From Actinomycetota bacterium (GTDB taxonomy: Bacteria; Actinomycetota; Thermoleophilia; Gaiellales; F1-60-MAGs149): 64,000 nucleotides of DNA. Made by a program: the position numbers and the translations under genes. Positions 26,163-34,948 of the stretch are shown here, piece after piece. How positions within the stretch are numbered: the first letter of the stretch is position 1; each line of letters begins with the position of its first letter. The stretch spans positions 33,786 to 97,785 of the forward strand of contig VGBM01000001.1 of assembly GCA_016870485.1 (NCBI GenBank), written 5' to 3'. Below the pieces are notes generated by a model, which was not told where the DNA came from, ran no database searches, and was given only the letters and a program-made list of their open reading frames with translations.

Positions 26163-26654
26163 GCCCGCCCGCGGCGGGAGCCGGGCCGAGAGCCGCAGCC
26201 TCTCCAGCTCACGGGGGCTGATCGGCCGCCACGCGCCGGCGGCGAGCTCCTCGAGGTCGAACCCCGCGAGGCGCGTGCGGATGCCGTTGCGGTCCACCTT
26301 CTCCTTGAGGGGGTGGCGGCTGTCGCAGAGCCGGCGCGCGAGGCGCGGATCGGCGAGCAGGAGCTCGAGGCCGCCGCCGGAGACCGGCAGGGGCAGCACC
26401 GGGTGCAACTGCCCGGGATGCACGATCGCCAACGGCGCCCCGGGGACCCGGTGCAGCACCGCGCCCGTCGGGCCCGCACCGAGCCCCTCGCCGTCGACGA
26501 GCACCGCCTGGCCCGCGGCCACCTTCACCGCCGGGTCTTCCATCACGGTGCCGTCGACGGTGACGCGGCCCGCGCGCACGAGCCCCTCGACTTCGCGACG
26601 CGTGCCGAGGCCGGCGGCGGCGAGGAAGCGGTTGAGCCGGACCGGGCCGGCCAT
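26160..26654 (-). CDS. Degenerate RsuA-type S4-domain protein (catalytic Asp lost)
   Basis: A 164-residue protein. Residues 5-50 are an S4 RNA-binding domain (RLNRFLAAAGLGTRREVEGL, RAGRVTVDG). The rest resembles a shortened RsuA/RluB pseudouridine synthase: LPLPVSGGGLELLLADPRLARRL aligns with the GRLDxDTEGLLLLTNDG block, but the catalytic Asp is missing, and the central sheet before a closing GAWRPISPRELERLRL is deleted. It is probably an RNA-binding pseudoenzyme rather than a modifying enzyme. It lies 7 nt after the clpX stop. Confidence 0.72.
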   Translation of the reverse strand: MAGPVRLNRFLAAAGLGTRREVEGLVRAGRVTVDGTVMEDPAVKVAAGQAVLVDGEGLGAGPTGAVLHRVPGAPLAIVHPGQLHPVLPLPVSGGGLELLLADPRLARRLCDSRHPLKEKVDRNGIRTRLAGFDLEELAAGAWRPISPRELERLRLSARLPPRAG

Positions 26655-26661
26655 CGGGGGT

Positions 26662-27936
<1,275 letters not shown>

Positions 27937-27937
27937 C

Positions 27938-28522
27938 TCAGCGGTGCTCGATCACCTGGTCGATGATGCCGTACTCCCGCGCCTCCTCGGCGCTCATGAA
28001 GTTGTCACGCTCGGTGTCCTGCTTGACCTTCTCGGCGGGCTGGCCGGTGTTCTCGGCCAGCAGGCGGTCGAGGTTGCGCCGCATGTCGATGATCTCGCGG
28101 GCGTGGATCTCGATGTCCGTCGCCTGGCCCTGGAAGCCGGCGGAGACCTGGTGGATCAGGATCTTCGAGTTCGGCAGGGCCATCCGCTTGCCCTTCGCGC
28201 CGCCGGCCAAGAGGAACGCGCCCATCGACATCGCGATGCCGACGCAGATCGTCTGCACGTCCGGCTTGATGAACTGCATCGTGTCGTAGATCGCCATGCC
28301 GGCGTAGACCGAGCCGCCGGGCGAGTTGATGTACAGCGCGATGTCCTTGTCCGGGTCCTCCGACTCGAGGTGGATCAGCTGCGCGACGATCAGGTTGGCG
28401 ATCTGGTCATCGACCGGCGTGCCGAGGAAGATGATGCGCTCGCTGAGGAGGCGCGAATAGATGTCGAACGCGCGCTCGCCGCGCGACGTCTGCTCGACGA
28501 CCATGGGGACAAGAGGACTCAC
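27938..28522 (-). CDS. clpP: ATP-dependent Clp protease proteolytic subunit
   Basis: A 194-residue serine peptidase. The triad is S99 ([10 protein letters not shown]), H124 (ILIHQ) and D169 (QDTERD). The N-terminal propeptide is short. The GTG at 28522 has GAAAGG about 8 nt upstream; the ATG at 28504 is an alternative. It sits between tig and clpX, forming the tig-clpP-clpX protein quality-control operon. A second clpP paralogue, usual in actinobacteria, is not in the window. Confidence 0.95.
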   Translation of the reverse strand: MSPLVPMVVEQTSRGERAFDIYSRLLSERIIFLGTPVDDQIANLIVAQLIHLESEDPDKDIALYINSPGGSVYAGMAIYDTMQFIKPDVQTICVGIAMSMGAFLLAGGAKGKRMALPNSKILIHQVSAGFQGQATDIEIHAREIIDMRRNLDRLLAENTGQPAEKVKQDTERDNFMSAEEAREYGIIDQVIEHR

Positions 28523-28546
28523 GATGTGGCCTTTCGATGGGTGGGG

Positions 28547-29956
28547 TCAGGATTCCTGCTCGGAGTCGGCCGACGCGTCGTCGGCCTTCTCCCCATTCTG
28601 CTCCGCAGGGGCCGCGTCCGCGGCCGAACCGGAGCGCGCGTTCGCCCGCGCCTCCGCCTCGTCGGGCGTGATCGCCTGCGCCTGGGCGATGGCGTGGTCG
28701 AGCCCGTTCTTCAGCGTCAGGTCGCGGCGCACGTCCTCGCGCATCGCGGCGTCCCCCATGATCCGCTCGACGACCTCGTCGCCCTCGCCCTCCGCCTCGG
28801 CCTGCTCGGCGATGAAGGCGCGCAGGTCGTCGTCCGAGACGGCGATCCCGTGGCGCTCGATGTAGGCGTCGAGGGCGAGTTCCTCGCGGACCTCGCGCTC
28901 GCACTCGGGCGCGAGCTCCATGGCCAGCGTGTTGAGGTCGCGGCCCATCATGCGCAGGTACTGCTGGAGCTCGATGCCCTGCTGACCGAGTGAGCGGGCC
29001 ATCGACTGGAGGCGATCGTCGATGCGGCGGCCGATCATGGCCGTCGGCACGTCGACCGCGACCTGGGCGCCGAGGTCCTGGAGCACGTTGCGCCGGAACT
29101 GGCCGTCGGCCTCGCGCTCGAGGTTCTGCTCGCGGCCCTGGCGGATGTCGTCCTTCAGCTCCTGCAGCGTGTCGAACCCGGCGACCTGCTTGGCGAACTC
29201 GTCGTCGAGCTCGGGCAGCACGCGGACGCGCACCTCCTTGACGGAGACGGCGAAGACCGCCTCGCGGCCGGCCAGCTTCTTCGGCTTCTGCTCGGCGGGC
29301 AGCGTCACGGTGACCTCGCGGGACTCGCCGGCCTGCATGCCGATCAGCACCTCGTCGAGCTCGTCGAGCAGGCGCCCGGCGCCCGCCTCGACCAGGAGGT
29401 CCGTGGCCTGCGCGTCCTTGATCGCGTTGCCGTCGATCGTGCCGTGCATGTCGACGAGCACCTGGTGGCCGCTCTCCACCGCCACCGCGGCGACCTCGAA
29501 CGTCGCGCCGGCGGCGCGGATCCGCTCGACCTCCTGGTCGACGTAGTCGTCGGGGACGGTCAGCTCGGGCTTGACGGCGGCGAGCTCGAGGTCGGCCGGC
29601 AGGACCGCCGTGGGCGGCACCTGCACCGTGCCGGTGAACGTGAACGGGGCGCCCTCCACAGGCAGGTCGTCCCAATCGATCTCCGGCTGGCCGATGCCGT
29701 CGACGCCGGCGGCGGCCAGCGCGCGCCGCCACCAGCCGTTGAGGTGCGAGCGCAGCGCCTCGTCGCGGACCGCCTCCTCGCCGAGCCGCTGGCGCACGAC
29801 GGCGACGGGGGCCTTGCCCTTGCGAAACCCGGGGACACGGACGTCCTTGGCGAGGTCCGACAGGGCGCGCTCGAACGCGTGGTCGACGTCATCGGCGTCG
29901 ATCTCGACGCGGATCCGGACCTTGTCGTCCTCGAGGGTCTCTACGGCGGTCTGCAT
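28547..29956 (-). CDS. tig: Trigger factor
   Basis: A 469-residue ribosome-associated chaperone and peptidyl-prolyl isomerase. The ribosome-binding signature appears as VPGFRKGKAPVAVVRQRLG (about residues 39-57). The FKBP-like domain covers about 150-240, followed by the helical C-terminal arms and an acidic Ser/Asp/Glu tail. ATG at 29956 is preceded by GGAGAG. It heads tig-clpP-clpX. Confidence 0.95.
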   Translation of the reverse strand: MQTAVETLEDDKVRIRVEIDADDVDHAFERALSDLAKDVRVPGFRKGKAPVAVVRQRLGEEAVRDEALRSHLNGWWRRALAAAGVDGIGQPEIDWDDLPVEGAPFTFTGTVQVPPTAVLPADLELAAVKPELTVPDDYVDQEVERIRAAGATFEVAAVAVESGHQVLVDMHGTIDGNAIKDAQATDLLVEAGAGRLLDELDEVLIGMQAGESREVTVTLPAEQKPKKLAGREAVFAVSVKEVRVRVLPELDDEFAKQVAGFDTLQELKDDIRQGREQNLEREADGQFRRNVLQDLGAQVAVDVPTAMIGRRIDDRLQSMARSLGQQGIELQQYLRMMGRDLNTLAMELAPECEREVREELALDAYIERHGIAVSDDDLRAFIAEQAEAEGEGDEVVERIMGDAAMREDVRRDLTLKNGLDHAIAQAQAITPDEAEARANARSGSAADAAPAEQNGEKADDASADSEQES

Positions 29957-29998
29957 GCGGCTGGTCTCTCCGGCGGGTCACCCGTTGGCGGGGCACGG

Positions 29999-30004
29999 AT
30001 GGTA
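29999..30004 (-). promoter_or_regulatory. Probable -10 (TACCAT) for tig
   Basis: TACCAT lies 42 nt before the tig ATG, giving a leader that contains the GGAGAG ribosome-binding site. Confidence 0.4.
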
Positions 30005-30059
30005 GGCGATCCGCGCGGGCTGTCCGGTCAGTGCGAAGGCGCCTGGGCCGCGCGCCCGC

Positions 30060-30755
30060 TCAGAACAGCGTGCCGAGCGAGACGCCCGCGGGGTTGCCGA
30101 GCTGGACCAGCCGGACCGCGGAGTAGACGAGGATCACGGCGCCGACCGCGCCGAGCCCGATCTTGATCCGCTCCTGCCGCACGAGGCTGCCGACGCCGAA
30201 GAGGAACAGCGAGATGGCGATGATGATCGAGAGGACGTCGAAGTCGGTGCCGAGGGCGTCCTTGGCCGTCGCCTCCTCGAACTTGGCCTGCGCGTCGGCG
30301 TCGATCGCCGCGGCGTCGTCGTAGGCGACCGTCGACCAGTTCGGATTGTCCTCGACGAAGGGCGTGTCGTAGCCGGCGGAGTCGGGCTGGTCACTCCACC
30401 AGTCGACGGCGGCCGCGAGGTCCTCGCTCATCAGCGAGCTGTAGATGTAGTCCGCGGTGCCCTCGTCGCCGGCGTTCGCGGCCTTCGCGAACTCCAGAAA
30501 CAGCGCCTCGTCGGCGATGTCGGTGGCGCTCGCGTCGTTGAAGGCCTGCGAGGCCGTGTCGGACAGGCGGATGCCCTCGCTGTAGGCCGCGGTCACGGCG
30601 GCGCCGAGCTGCGAGCTCTGGAAGGTCGCCCAGGCGGTCAGGATGGCCGCGATGCCGAGCAGGATCGCGATCGCGATCTCCGTGCGGTCGATGGTGCGCT
30701 GGCGGCGCTCCTCGTCGGCCTTCGCCGGGTCCGCTGCCGCCTCGTCCGCCGCCAT
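30060..30755 (-). CDS. Hypothetical membrane protein with two terminal membrane regions
   Basis: A 231-residue protein with one span near residues 25-45 (IAIAILLGIAAILTAWATF), a hydrophilic acidic middle, and two spans at the C-terminus. The pattern resembles DUF4337-like proteins, but I am not certain of the family. The second of two close ATGs (30755) is chosen because GGGGAGG lies 8 nt before it, while the first at 30761 is only 2 nt away. The reading frame stays open upstream through the tRNA-Leu gene, which is taken as incidental here. Confidence 0.6.
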   Translation of the reverse strand: MAADEAAADPAKADEERRQRTIDRTEIAIAILLGIAAILTAWATFQSSQLGAAVTAAYSEGIRLSDTASQAFNDASATDIADEALFLEFAKAANAGDEGTADYIYSSLMSEDLAAAVDWWSDQPDSAGYDTPFVEDNPNWSTVAYDDAAAIDADAQAKFEEATAKDALGTDFDVLSIIIAISLFLFGVGSLVRQERIKIGLGAVGAVILVYSAVRLVQLGNPAGVSLGTLF

Positions 30756-30807
30756 CGCCATGCCCTCCCCGTCGGCCGGGCCGGAATGGCCTAAGGCCGC
30801 CGAGTCG

Positions 30808-30813
30808 ATGCTA
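30808..30813 (-). promoter_or_regulatory. Possible -10 (TAGCAT) for the membrane protein at 30755
   Basis: TAGCAT, about 52 nt upstream of the chosen start, leaves a leader with the strong GGGGAGG site. Confidence 0.35.
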
Positions 30814-30842
30814 CAGGTACCGCCCCCGAACGCAAGGGCCGA

Positions 30843-30925
30843 TGCGGGCGGGAGGACTCGAACCTCCACGGGGTCGCCCCCACCGGGACCTAAACCCGGC
30901 GCGTCTGCCGTTTCGCCACGCCCGC
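30843..30925 (-). tRNA. tRNA-Leu (anticodon UAG)
   Basis: An 83-nt class II tRNA. The acceptor stem GCGGGCG/CGCCCGC is perfect, the anticodon arm is CCGGG-TTTAGGT-CCCGG with U33 and anticodon UAG, there is a long variable arm, and the T-arm is GGAGG-TTCGAGT-CCTCC. The 3' CCA is not encoded. It lies in the same direction as, and in frame within, a long open frame from 31253. Confidence 0.95.
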
Positions 30926-31253
30926 ACGCGCGGGGTAACGGTATCCGACGGCGGGACTCGTCGTCGTCCTCGGCCTCATCGTCGTCGTCCTCGTCCCACG
31001 CGCCGGGCTGCTCGGCCGCGGTGGGTGCGGCCGACTCCCAGCCCGCGTCGTGCTCGGCGACAGGGGCGGGTGCCGGCTCGGGCGTGCGCAGCCGCAACAT
31101 GGTGGCGGGGTCGAGGCCCGTCCCGTCGGCGTCGCGGGCCTGCGACGAAAGCTCGAGTGAGGAATCGGCGGCGCCGGCCCAGGCGAGGCCGCCGACGGCG
31201 ACGACGCTGACGGCGAGGCCGAGGACGATGCCGAGGAGGGCGCGGGTGGACAT
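30926..31253 (-). CDS. Possible small exported acidic protein; frame continues without a stop through tRNA-Leu
   Basis: From an ATG at 31253 the frame encodes a good signal-anchor (MSTRALLGIVLGLAVSVVAV), a Pro/Ala-rich stretch, and an acidic run of Asp/Glu near residues 88-100. It looks like real protein, but the frame has no stop before tRNA-Leu and stays open to 30060. Either the gene is truncated by the tRNA, or the apparent coding is chance in high-GC DNA. The end given is simply the tRNA edge. Confidence 0.3.
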
Positions 31254-31342
31254 GGCGGGGCTCCGGTCGGGGTCGCGCTGGGTCGGGGTCAGTCGCCGCT
31301 CGCGGCGTGGACGCGCGGGGCGGGCTCGTCCTTGGACATGCG

Positions 31343-31462
31343 TCAGAAGGTGGCGCCGGCGACGAGGGCCACCGCGGCGCCCCAGAAGTCGTAGGCAATC
31401 GATCCGGTCAGCAGGGCGACGAGCGTGCCGGTGGTGATGCGGGTGATGCTGGTGCTCCTCAT
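31343..31462 (-). CDS. Possible 39-residue membrane peptide
   Basis: An ATG-to-TGA frame encoding MRSTSITRITTGTLVALL and a further hydrophobic segment ending GATF, with basic residues before the membrane stretch. There is no strong ribosome-binding site. A 16-codon frame (31289-31339) and the acidic-protein frame at 31253 follow closely, which could be a tiny operon. It fills the only gap near 300 bp in this part of the window. Confidence 0.3.
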   Translation of the reverse strand: MRSTSITRITTGTLVALLTGSIAYDFWGAAVALVAGATF

Positions 31463-31505
31463 GGGGCGCCAGGGTCGCGGGTTCCTCCGCTCCGCCGGTC
31501 TGCGC

Positions 31506-31541
31506 CCCGAACCTGAAAGGCCCCTGAGAGGGGCGTTCGGG
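31506..31541 (-). terminator. Hairpin after the DedA gene
   Basis: An outer stem CCCGAAC/GTTCGGG and an inner stem GCCCCT/AGGGGC with loop GAG. It begins 6 nt after the DedA stop. There is no T-tract, but the position and strength suggest a transcription terminator. Confidence 0.5.
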
Positions 31542-31547
31542 TTGCGT

Positions 31548-32186
31548 TCAGTCGCTGTTCACGCGCCGCGCAGCGAGGCGCGGCAGGACCAGCCGCTGCG
31601 CGATCGCGAGGGCGACGACGAGCGCCACGCCGATCACGGCGACGACACCGATCCGGTCGACGATCGACGTGACGCCGACGGCGTCGCCGACCACGCGCCC
31701 GATGATGCCGAAGGTGATCGCCCAGGTCAGGCAGCCGATCGCGTCGTAGACCACGAAGCGCAGGTATGGGTAGTGCGCGGCGCCCGCGAGGACCTGCACC
31801 TTGGTCCGCACGGCGGCGAGCATGCGGCCGCCCACGATCGCCTTCGCGCCGTGGCGGTGGATGTAATCCTGGGCGCTGACCCGCCGCTCCTCGCTGATCA
31901 CGCGGCGGATCACGGGGTTGCCGATCAGCCGGCCGCCCCAGTAGGCGCAGTTGTCGCCGACCGCGGCGCCGACCCAGCCGATCAGGATGACGAGCAGGAG
32001 CGGGTACTCGTCGAGGCCGCTCCAGACCAGCATCACGAACTCGCCCGAGGAGGGCAGGCCGAACGAGTCCCCCATCGTGAGCAGGAACACGGCCCACAGG
32101 CCGAGCTCCTGGATGCGCTCGACGAGTTGGGCGAGCAGGTCGCCGATCGCGCTCCAGACGCCGCCGATGAGGGGAACGGACTCCAT
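31548..32186 (-). CDS. DedA/SNARE-associated family membrane protein
   Basis: A 212-residue inner-membrane protein. The DedA pattern is visible: GLPSSGEFVMLVWSGL near residue 43, GAAVGDNCAYWGGRLIG, and GGRMLAAVRTKVQVLAGAAH. Members act as lipid or undecaprenyl-phosphate flippases or scramblases, and some are needed for membrane homeostasis. Its ATG at 32186 lies 34 nt after the RpiR regulator stop, with GAAGGTC before the start. Confidence 0.87.
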   Translation of the reverse strand: MESVPLIGGVWSAIGDLLAQLVERIQELGLWAVFLLTMGDSFGLPSSGEFVMLVWSGLDEYPLLLVILIGWVGAAVGDNCAYWGGRLIGNPVIRRVISEERRVSAQDYIHRHGAKAIVGGRMLAAVRTKVQVLAGAAHYPYLRFVVYDAIGCLTWAITFGIIGRVVGDAVGVTSIVDRIGVVAVIGVALVVALAIAQRLVLPRLAARRVNSD

Positions 32187-32219
32187 GACCTTCGGGATCG
32201 CCTTCGCGACGCGTGCGGC

Positions 32220-33110
32220 CTAATCCTGCCGCACGTCGGCGGAATCGTCCGGATCGCCGGCCTCGGCCCCGTAGGTGCCGAAGCGGCCCCAGATGCGCTC
32301 GGCGTCGTCAAGCCGGCGCCCGATGCTCGACGGGTTGCGCTCGAGCAGGGTCGCGGCGAGGAGCTCGACGAGGAAGATCCCGGTCACGGCGGTCGGGAAC
32401 GGCGCGGGCGAGTCGTCGGCGCAGACCAGCACCTCGGTGGCGTGGCGGGCGGCGGGCGCGGCGGGCGAGTCCGTGACCAGGACCACCGGCGCCCCGGCCT
32501 CCTGGAAGAACGCCGCCACCTCGGTCGTGACCTTCGCGTAGCGCCGGAAGGTGAAGGCGAGCAGGCGGTCCTCGGGGCCGATCCCGATCAGCCGGTCGGC
32601 GAGCGCGGACTCGCCGGCCTCGACCCGCACCACGTTGGGGAGCATCGGGTTGAGCAGGAAGTAGGCGTACTCGGCGACGGCGGCGCTCGCCCGCTGCCCG
32701 AACACGTGGATCCAGCCCTCCCCCGTCTCGAGCAGCGCCGCGGCCTGCTCGAGGGTGGCGGGCGTCGTCGTGCCGGCGACCGCCCGCAGGTCGGCCTCGA
32801 CGGCGGTCAGCCAGCGGTCAACCAGACTGCCGTGCGGGGCGGGCGCGTCGTCGACGGCCTCGAGCCGCTCGCGCACGCCGCCCTGCAGCGCCTCCTGGAG
32901 CCCGGCGAACCCGCCGTAGCCGAGGCGCGCGCCGAAGCGCACGACGGCGGCCTTCGAGACGCCGGCCTGTCCGGCCAGCTGGTCGGCGCTGTGGAAGGCG
33001 ACTCCGGTCGGGTCGCGCAGCACGGCCTCGGCGACCAGCCGGTCGTTGGGCGAGAGGTCCTCGAGGCGATCGCGGATGCGATCGAGCGGCGGCTGGTCCT
33101 GCTCGGACAC
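32220..33110 (-). CDS. MurR/RpiR-family transcriptional regulator
   Basis: A 296-residue regulator. Residues about 1-80 form the N-terminal helix-turn-helix (SADQLAGQAGVSKAAVVRFG). Residues about 120-260 form a SIS sugar-phosphate-binding domain (WIHVFGQRASAAVAEYAYFL, VVLVTDSPAAP). Such proteins usually control sugar or amino-sugar catabolism according to a phosphosugar ligand. No sugar genes are adjacent, so the target is unknown. GTG at 33110 follows TAGGGT at 6 nt. Confidence 0.88.
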   Translation of the reverse strand: MSEQDQPPLDRIRDRLEDLSPNDRLVAEAVLRDPTGVAFHSADQLAGQAGVSKAAVVRFGARLGYGGFAGLQEALQGGVRERLEAVDDAPAPHGSLVDRWLTAVEADLRAVAGTTTPATLEQAAALLETGEGWIHVFGQRASAAVAEYAYFLLNPMLPNVVRVEAGESALADRLIGIGPEDRLLAFTFRRYAKVTTEVAAFFQEAGAPVVLVTDSPAAPAARHATEVLVCADDSPAPFPTAVTGIFLVELLAATLLERNPSSIGRRLDDAERIWGRFGTYGAEAGDPDDSADVRQD

Positions 33111-33116
33111 GCGCCG

Positions 33117-33122
33117 ACCCTA
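33117..33122 (-). promoter_or_regulatory. Leaderless -10 (TAGGGT) for the RpiR regulator
   Basis: Ends 6 nt before the GTG at 33110, and is divergent from the trpS promoter. Confidence 0.5.
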
Positions 33123-33156
33123 CCAGACCGCCAGCGCCTCCGGACGGCTCCGCCGG

Positions 33157-33162
33157 TACGGT
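33157..33162 (+). promoter_or_regulatory. Leaderless -10 (TACGGT) for trpS
   Basis: Ends 7 nt before the trpS ATG. No T-box or leader peptide is seen. Confidence 0.5.
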
Positions 33163-33169
33163 TTCGGCC

Positions 33170-34159
33170 ATGGCACGCGTGTTCAGCGGCATCCAGCCGA
33201 CCGGGGACAAGCACATCGGCAACCTGCTCGGCGCGATCCGCCATTGGTCCGCGATGCAGGACGAGCACGAGTGCATCTACTCGATCGTCGACCTGCACTC
33301 GATCACGGTCCCCGTCGACCCCGCCGCGCTGCGCGCCTCGACCCTCGGCCTCGCCACCCTGCTCGTGGCCGCCGGCGTCGACCCGGACCGCTCGGTCCTC
33401 TTCGCCCAGAGCCACGTGCCCGAGCACACCGAGCTCGCCTGGTACCTCAACTGCACTGCCACCTACGGCGAGCTCAAGCGGATGACGCAGTTCAAGGACA
33501 AGTCGGGCGGGCAGGAGTCGGTCTCGGTCGGCCTCTTCGACTACCCGGTCCTCCAGGCCGCCGATGTCCTGCTCTACCGGGCGGGCCTTGTGCCCGTCGG
33601 CGAGGACCAGCGCCAGCACCTCGAGCTGATGCGCGACATCGCGATCCGCTTCAACGGCCGCTACGGCGACACCTTCGTCGTCCCAGAGGCGCAGATCCCG
33701 CCCGTCGGCGCGCGCATCGTGGACCTGCAGGAGCCGACGAGGAAGATGTCCACCACGGGCGGCACCGAGCAGGGCACGCTGCTCCTCCTCGACGACCCCA
33801 AGCGCCTGCGCAAGAAGCTCATGTCCGCCGTCACCGACTCGGACGGCGAGGTGCGCGCCGACCCGGAGGCCAAGCCGGGCGTGACCGGCCTCCTGGCCCT
33901 GCTCTCGGCGATCGAGGGCGCACCCGTCCCCGCGCTCGAGGCCCGCTTTGCCGGGTCGGGCTACGGCGACTTCAAGGGCGCCGTCGCCGACGCCGTCGTG
34001 GCGCTGCTGGAGCCGATCCAGGCTCGCCACGCGGAGATCGCCGCGGACCCGGGCGAGGTCGAGCGGATCCTCGCCACAGGCGCCGAGCGCGCCCGCGCGA
34101 TCGCCGTGCCCGTGCTCGAGGACGTGCGCGCCGCGATCGGCTTCGCGCCACGCGGCTAG
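33170..34159 (+). CDS. trpS: Tryptophan--tRNA ligase
   Basis: A 329-residue class I synthetase charging tRNA-Trp. The HIGH-equivalent is PTGDKHIGNLLGAI (residues 11-24), and the KMSKS loop is the variant KMSTT at 192-196, followed by TDSDGEVRADPEAKPGV. LFDYPVLQAADVLLY and GEDQRQHLEL are typical of TrpRS. ATG at 33170 follows a leaderless -10. Its stop shares a CTAG with the convergent SDR gene. Confidence 0.95.
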   Translation: MARVFSGIQPTGDKHIGNLLGAIRHWSAMQDEHECIYSIVDLHSITVPVDPAALRASTLGLATLLVAAGVDPDRSVLFAQSHVPEHTELAWYLNCTATYGELKRMTQFKDKSGGQESVSVGLFDYPVLQAADVLLYRAGLVPVGEDQRQHLELMRDIAIRFNGRYGDTFVVPEAQIPPVGARIVDLQEPTRKMSTTGGTEQGTLLLLDDPKRLRKKLMSAVTDSDGEVRADPEAKPGVTGLLALLSAIEGAPVPALEARFAGSGYGDFKGAVADAVVALLEPIQARHAEIAADPGEVERILATGAERARAIAVPVLEDVRAAIGFAPRG

Positions 34160-34911
34160 CCGAAGCGCCGCCGCGAGCGCCGCGCGATCCGCGCCATCGC
34201 CCCCGGAGCCATAGCCTGGGCGACGGCGGCGACCCGCCACCACTCCGGCTGGAACGACTCCGCCCGGCGGCGCCCGAGGGCGCGCAGGATACGCTCGGCG
34301 CAGGCGTCGTCGTCGATCACGGCGTGGCGCGCCCACGGGTGGCCGCGAAGGCGGTCGTGCGGGAACGCGACGGTGGCCACCGGGCCCGGGTTCGCGGTGA
34401 GGACGTGGACCCCGACCGCCGCCGCCTCCACGTGGAGCGCGCGCGACCAGGCGATCGCGGCGTGCTTGGCGGCCGCGTAGTGCGGCGCGGAGCCCGTGGC
34501 CACCGTGCCGGCGACGCTGACCACGTTGACCACGGACCCGCCGGCGGCCACGAGGCCGTCCCAGGCGAGGCCCGTGACGCGGACCATCGAGAGGTACAGC
34601 AGGTCGATCGCGTCGCGGGCGGCCGCATGGTCGTGCTCGAGGAGCGGCGCCCGGAAGGGCCCGCCCGCGTTGTTGATGAGGAGGTCGACGCGGGGCTCGG
34701 CGGCGAGGTGTTCGGCGAGCGCCGCGATCCCGTCGTCGTGGGCGACGTCGGCGACGAGGGCCTCGGCCCCGAGCGCCGAGGCGGCCGCCTCGAGCCGCTC
34801 TCGCCCGCGCGCGATGAGCAGCAGGCGGTCGCCGTGCTCGGCCCGTCGGCGGGCCAGCGCGAGCCCGATGCCCGACGAGCCGCCGGTGATCACGGTCAGG
34901 GGCGCCGTCAT
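34156..34911 (-). CDS. Short-chain dehydrogenase/reductase
   Basis: A 251-residue NAD(P)-dependent oxidoreductase. The cofactor motif is TGGSSGIGLALA, the structural motif is LLINNAGGPFRAP, and catalysis is by Ser in VNVVSVAGTVA with HYAAAKHAAIAW (YxxxK). The C-terminus carries a basic tail (RIARRSRRRFG). The substrate is unknown; family members with this length reduce ketones, fatty acyl groups or steroids. ATG at 34911 is preceded by TAGGCT at 6 nt. Confidence 0.87.
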   Translation of the reverse strand: MTAPLTVITGGSSGIGLALARRRAEHGDRLLLIARGRERLEAAASALGAEALVADVAHDDGIAALAEHLAAEPRVDLLINNAGGPFRAPLLEHDHAAARDAIDLLYLSMVRVTGLAWDGLVAAGGSVVNVVSVAGTVATGSAPHYAAAKHAAIAWSRALHVEAAAVGVHVLTANPGPVATVAFPHDRLRGHPWARHAVIDDDACAERILRALGRRRAESFQPEWWRVAAVAQAMAPGAMARIARRSRRRFG

Positions 34912-34917
34912 GCCGGG

Positions 34918-34923
34918 AGCCTA
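34918..34923 (-). promoter_or_regulatory. Leaderless -10 (TAGGCT) for the SDR gene
   Basis: Ends 6 nt before the ATG at 34911. Confidence 0.5.
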
Positions 34924-34936
34924 CCCCGCAGCGCGA

Positions 34937-34942
34937 TACACT
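34937..34942 (+). promoter_or_regulatory. Leaderless -10 (TACACT) for the AI-2E transporter
   Basis: Ends 6 nt before the GTG at 34949. The downstream selenoprotein gene probably shares this transcript. Confidence 0.5.
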
Positions 34943-34948
34943 CGGGCC

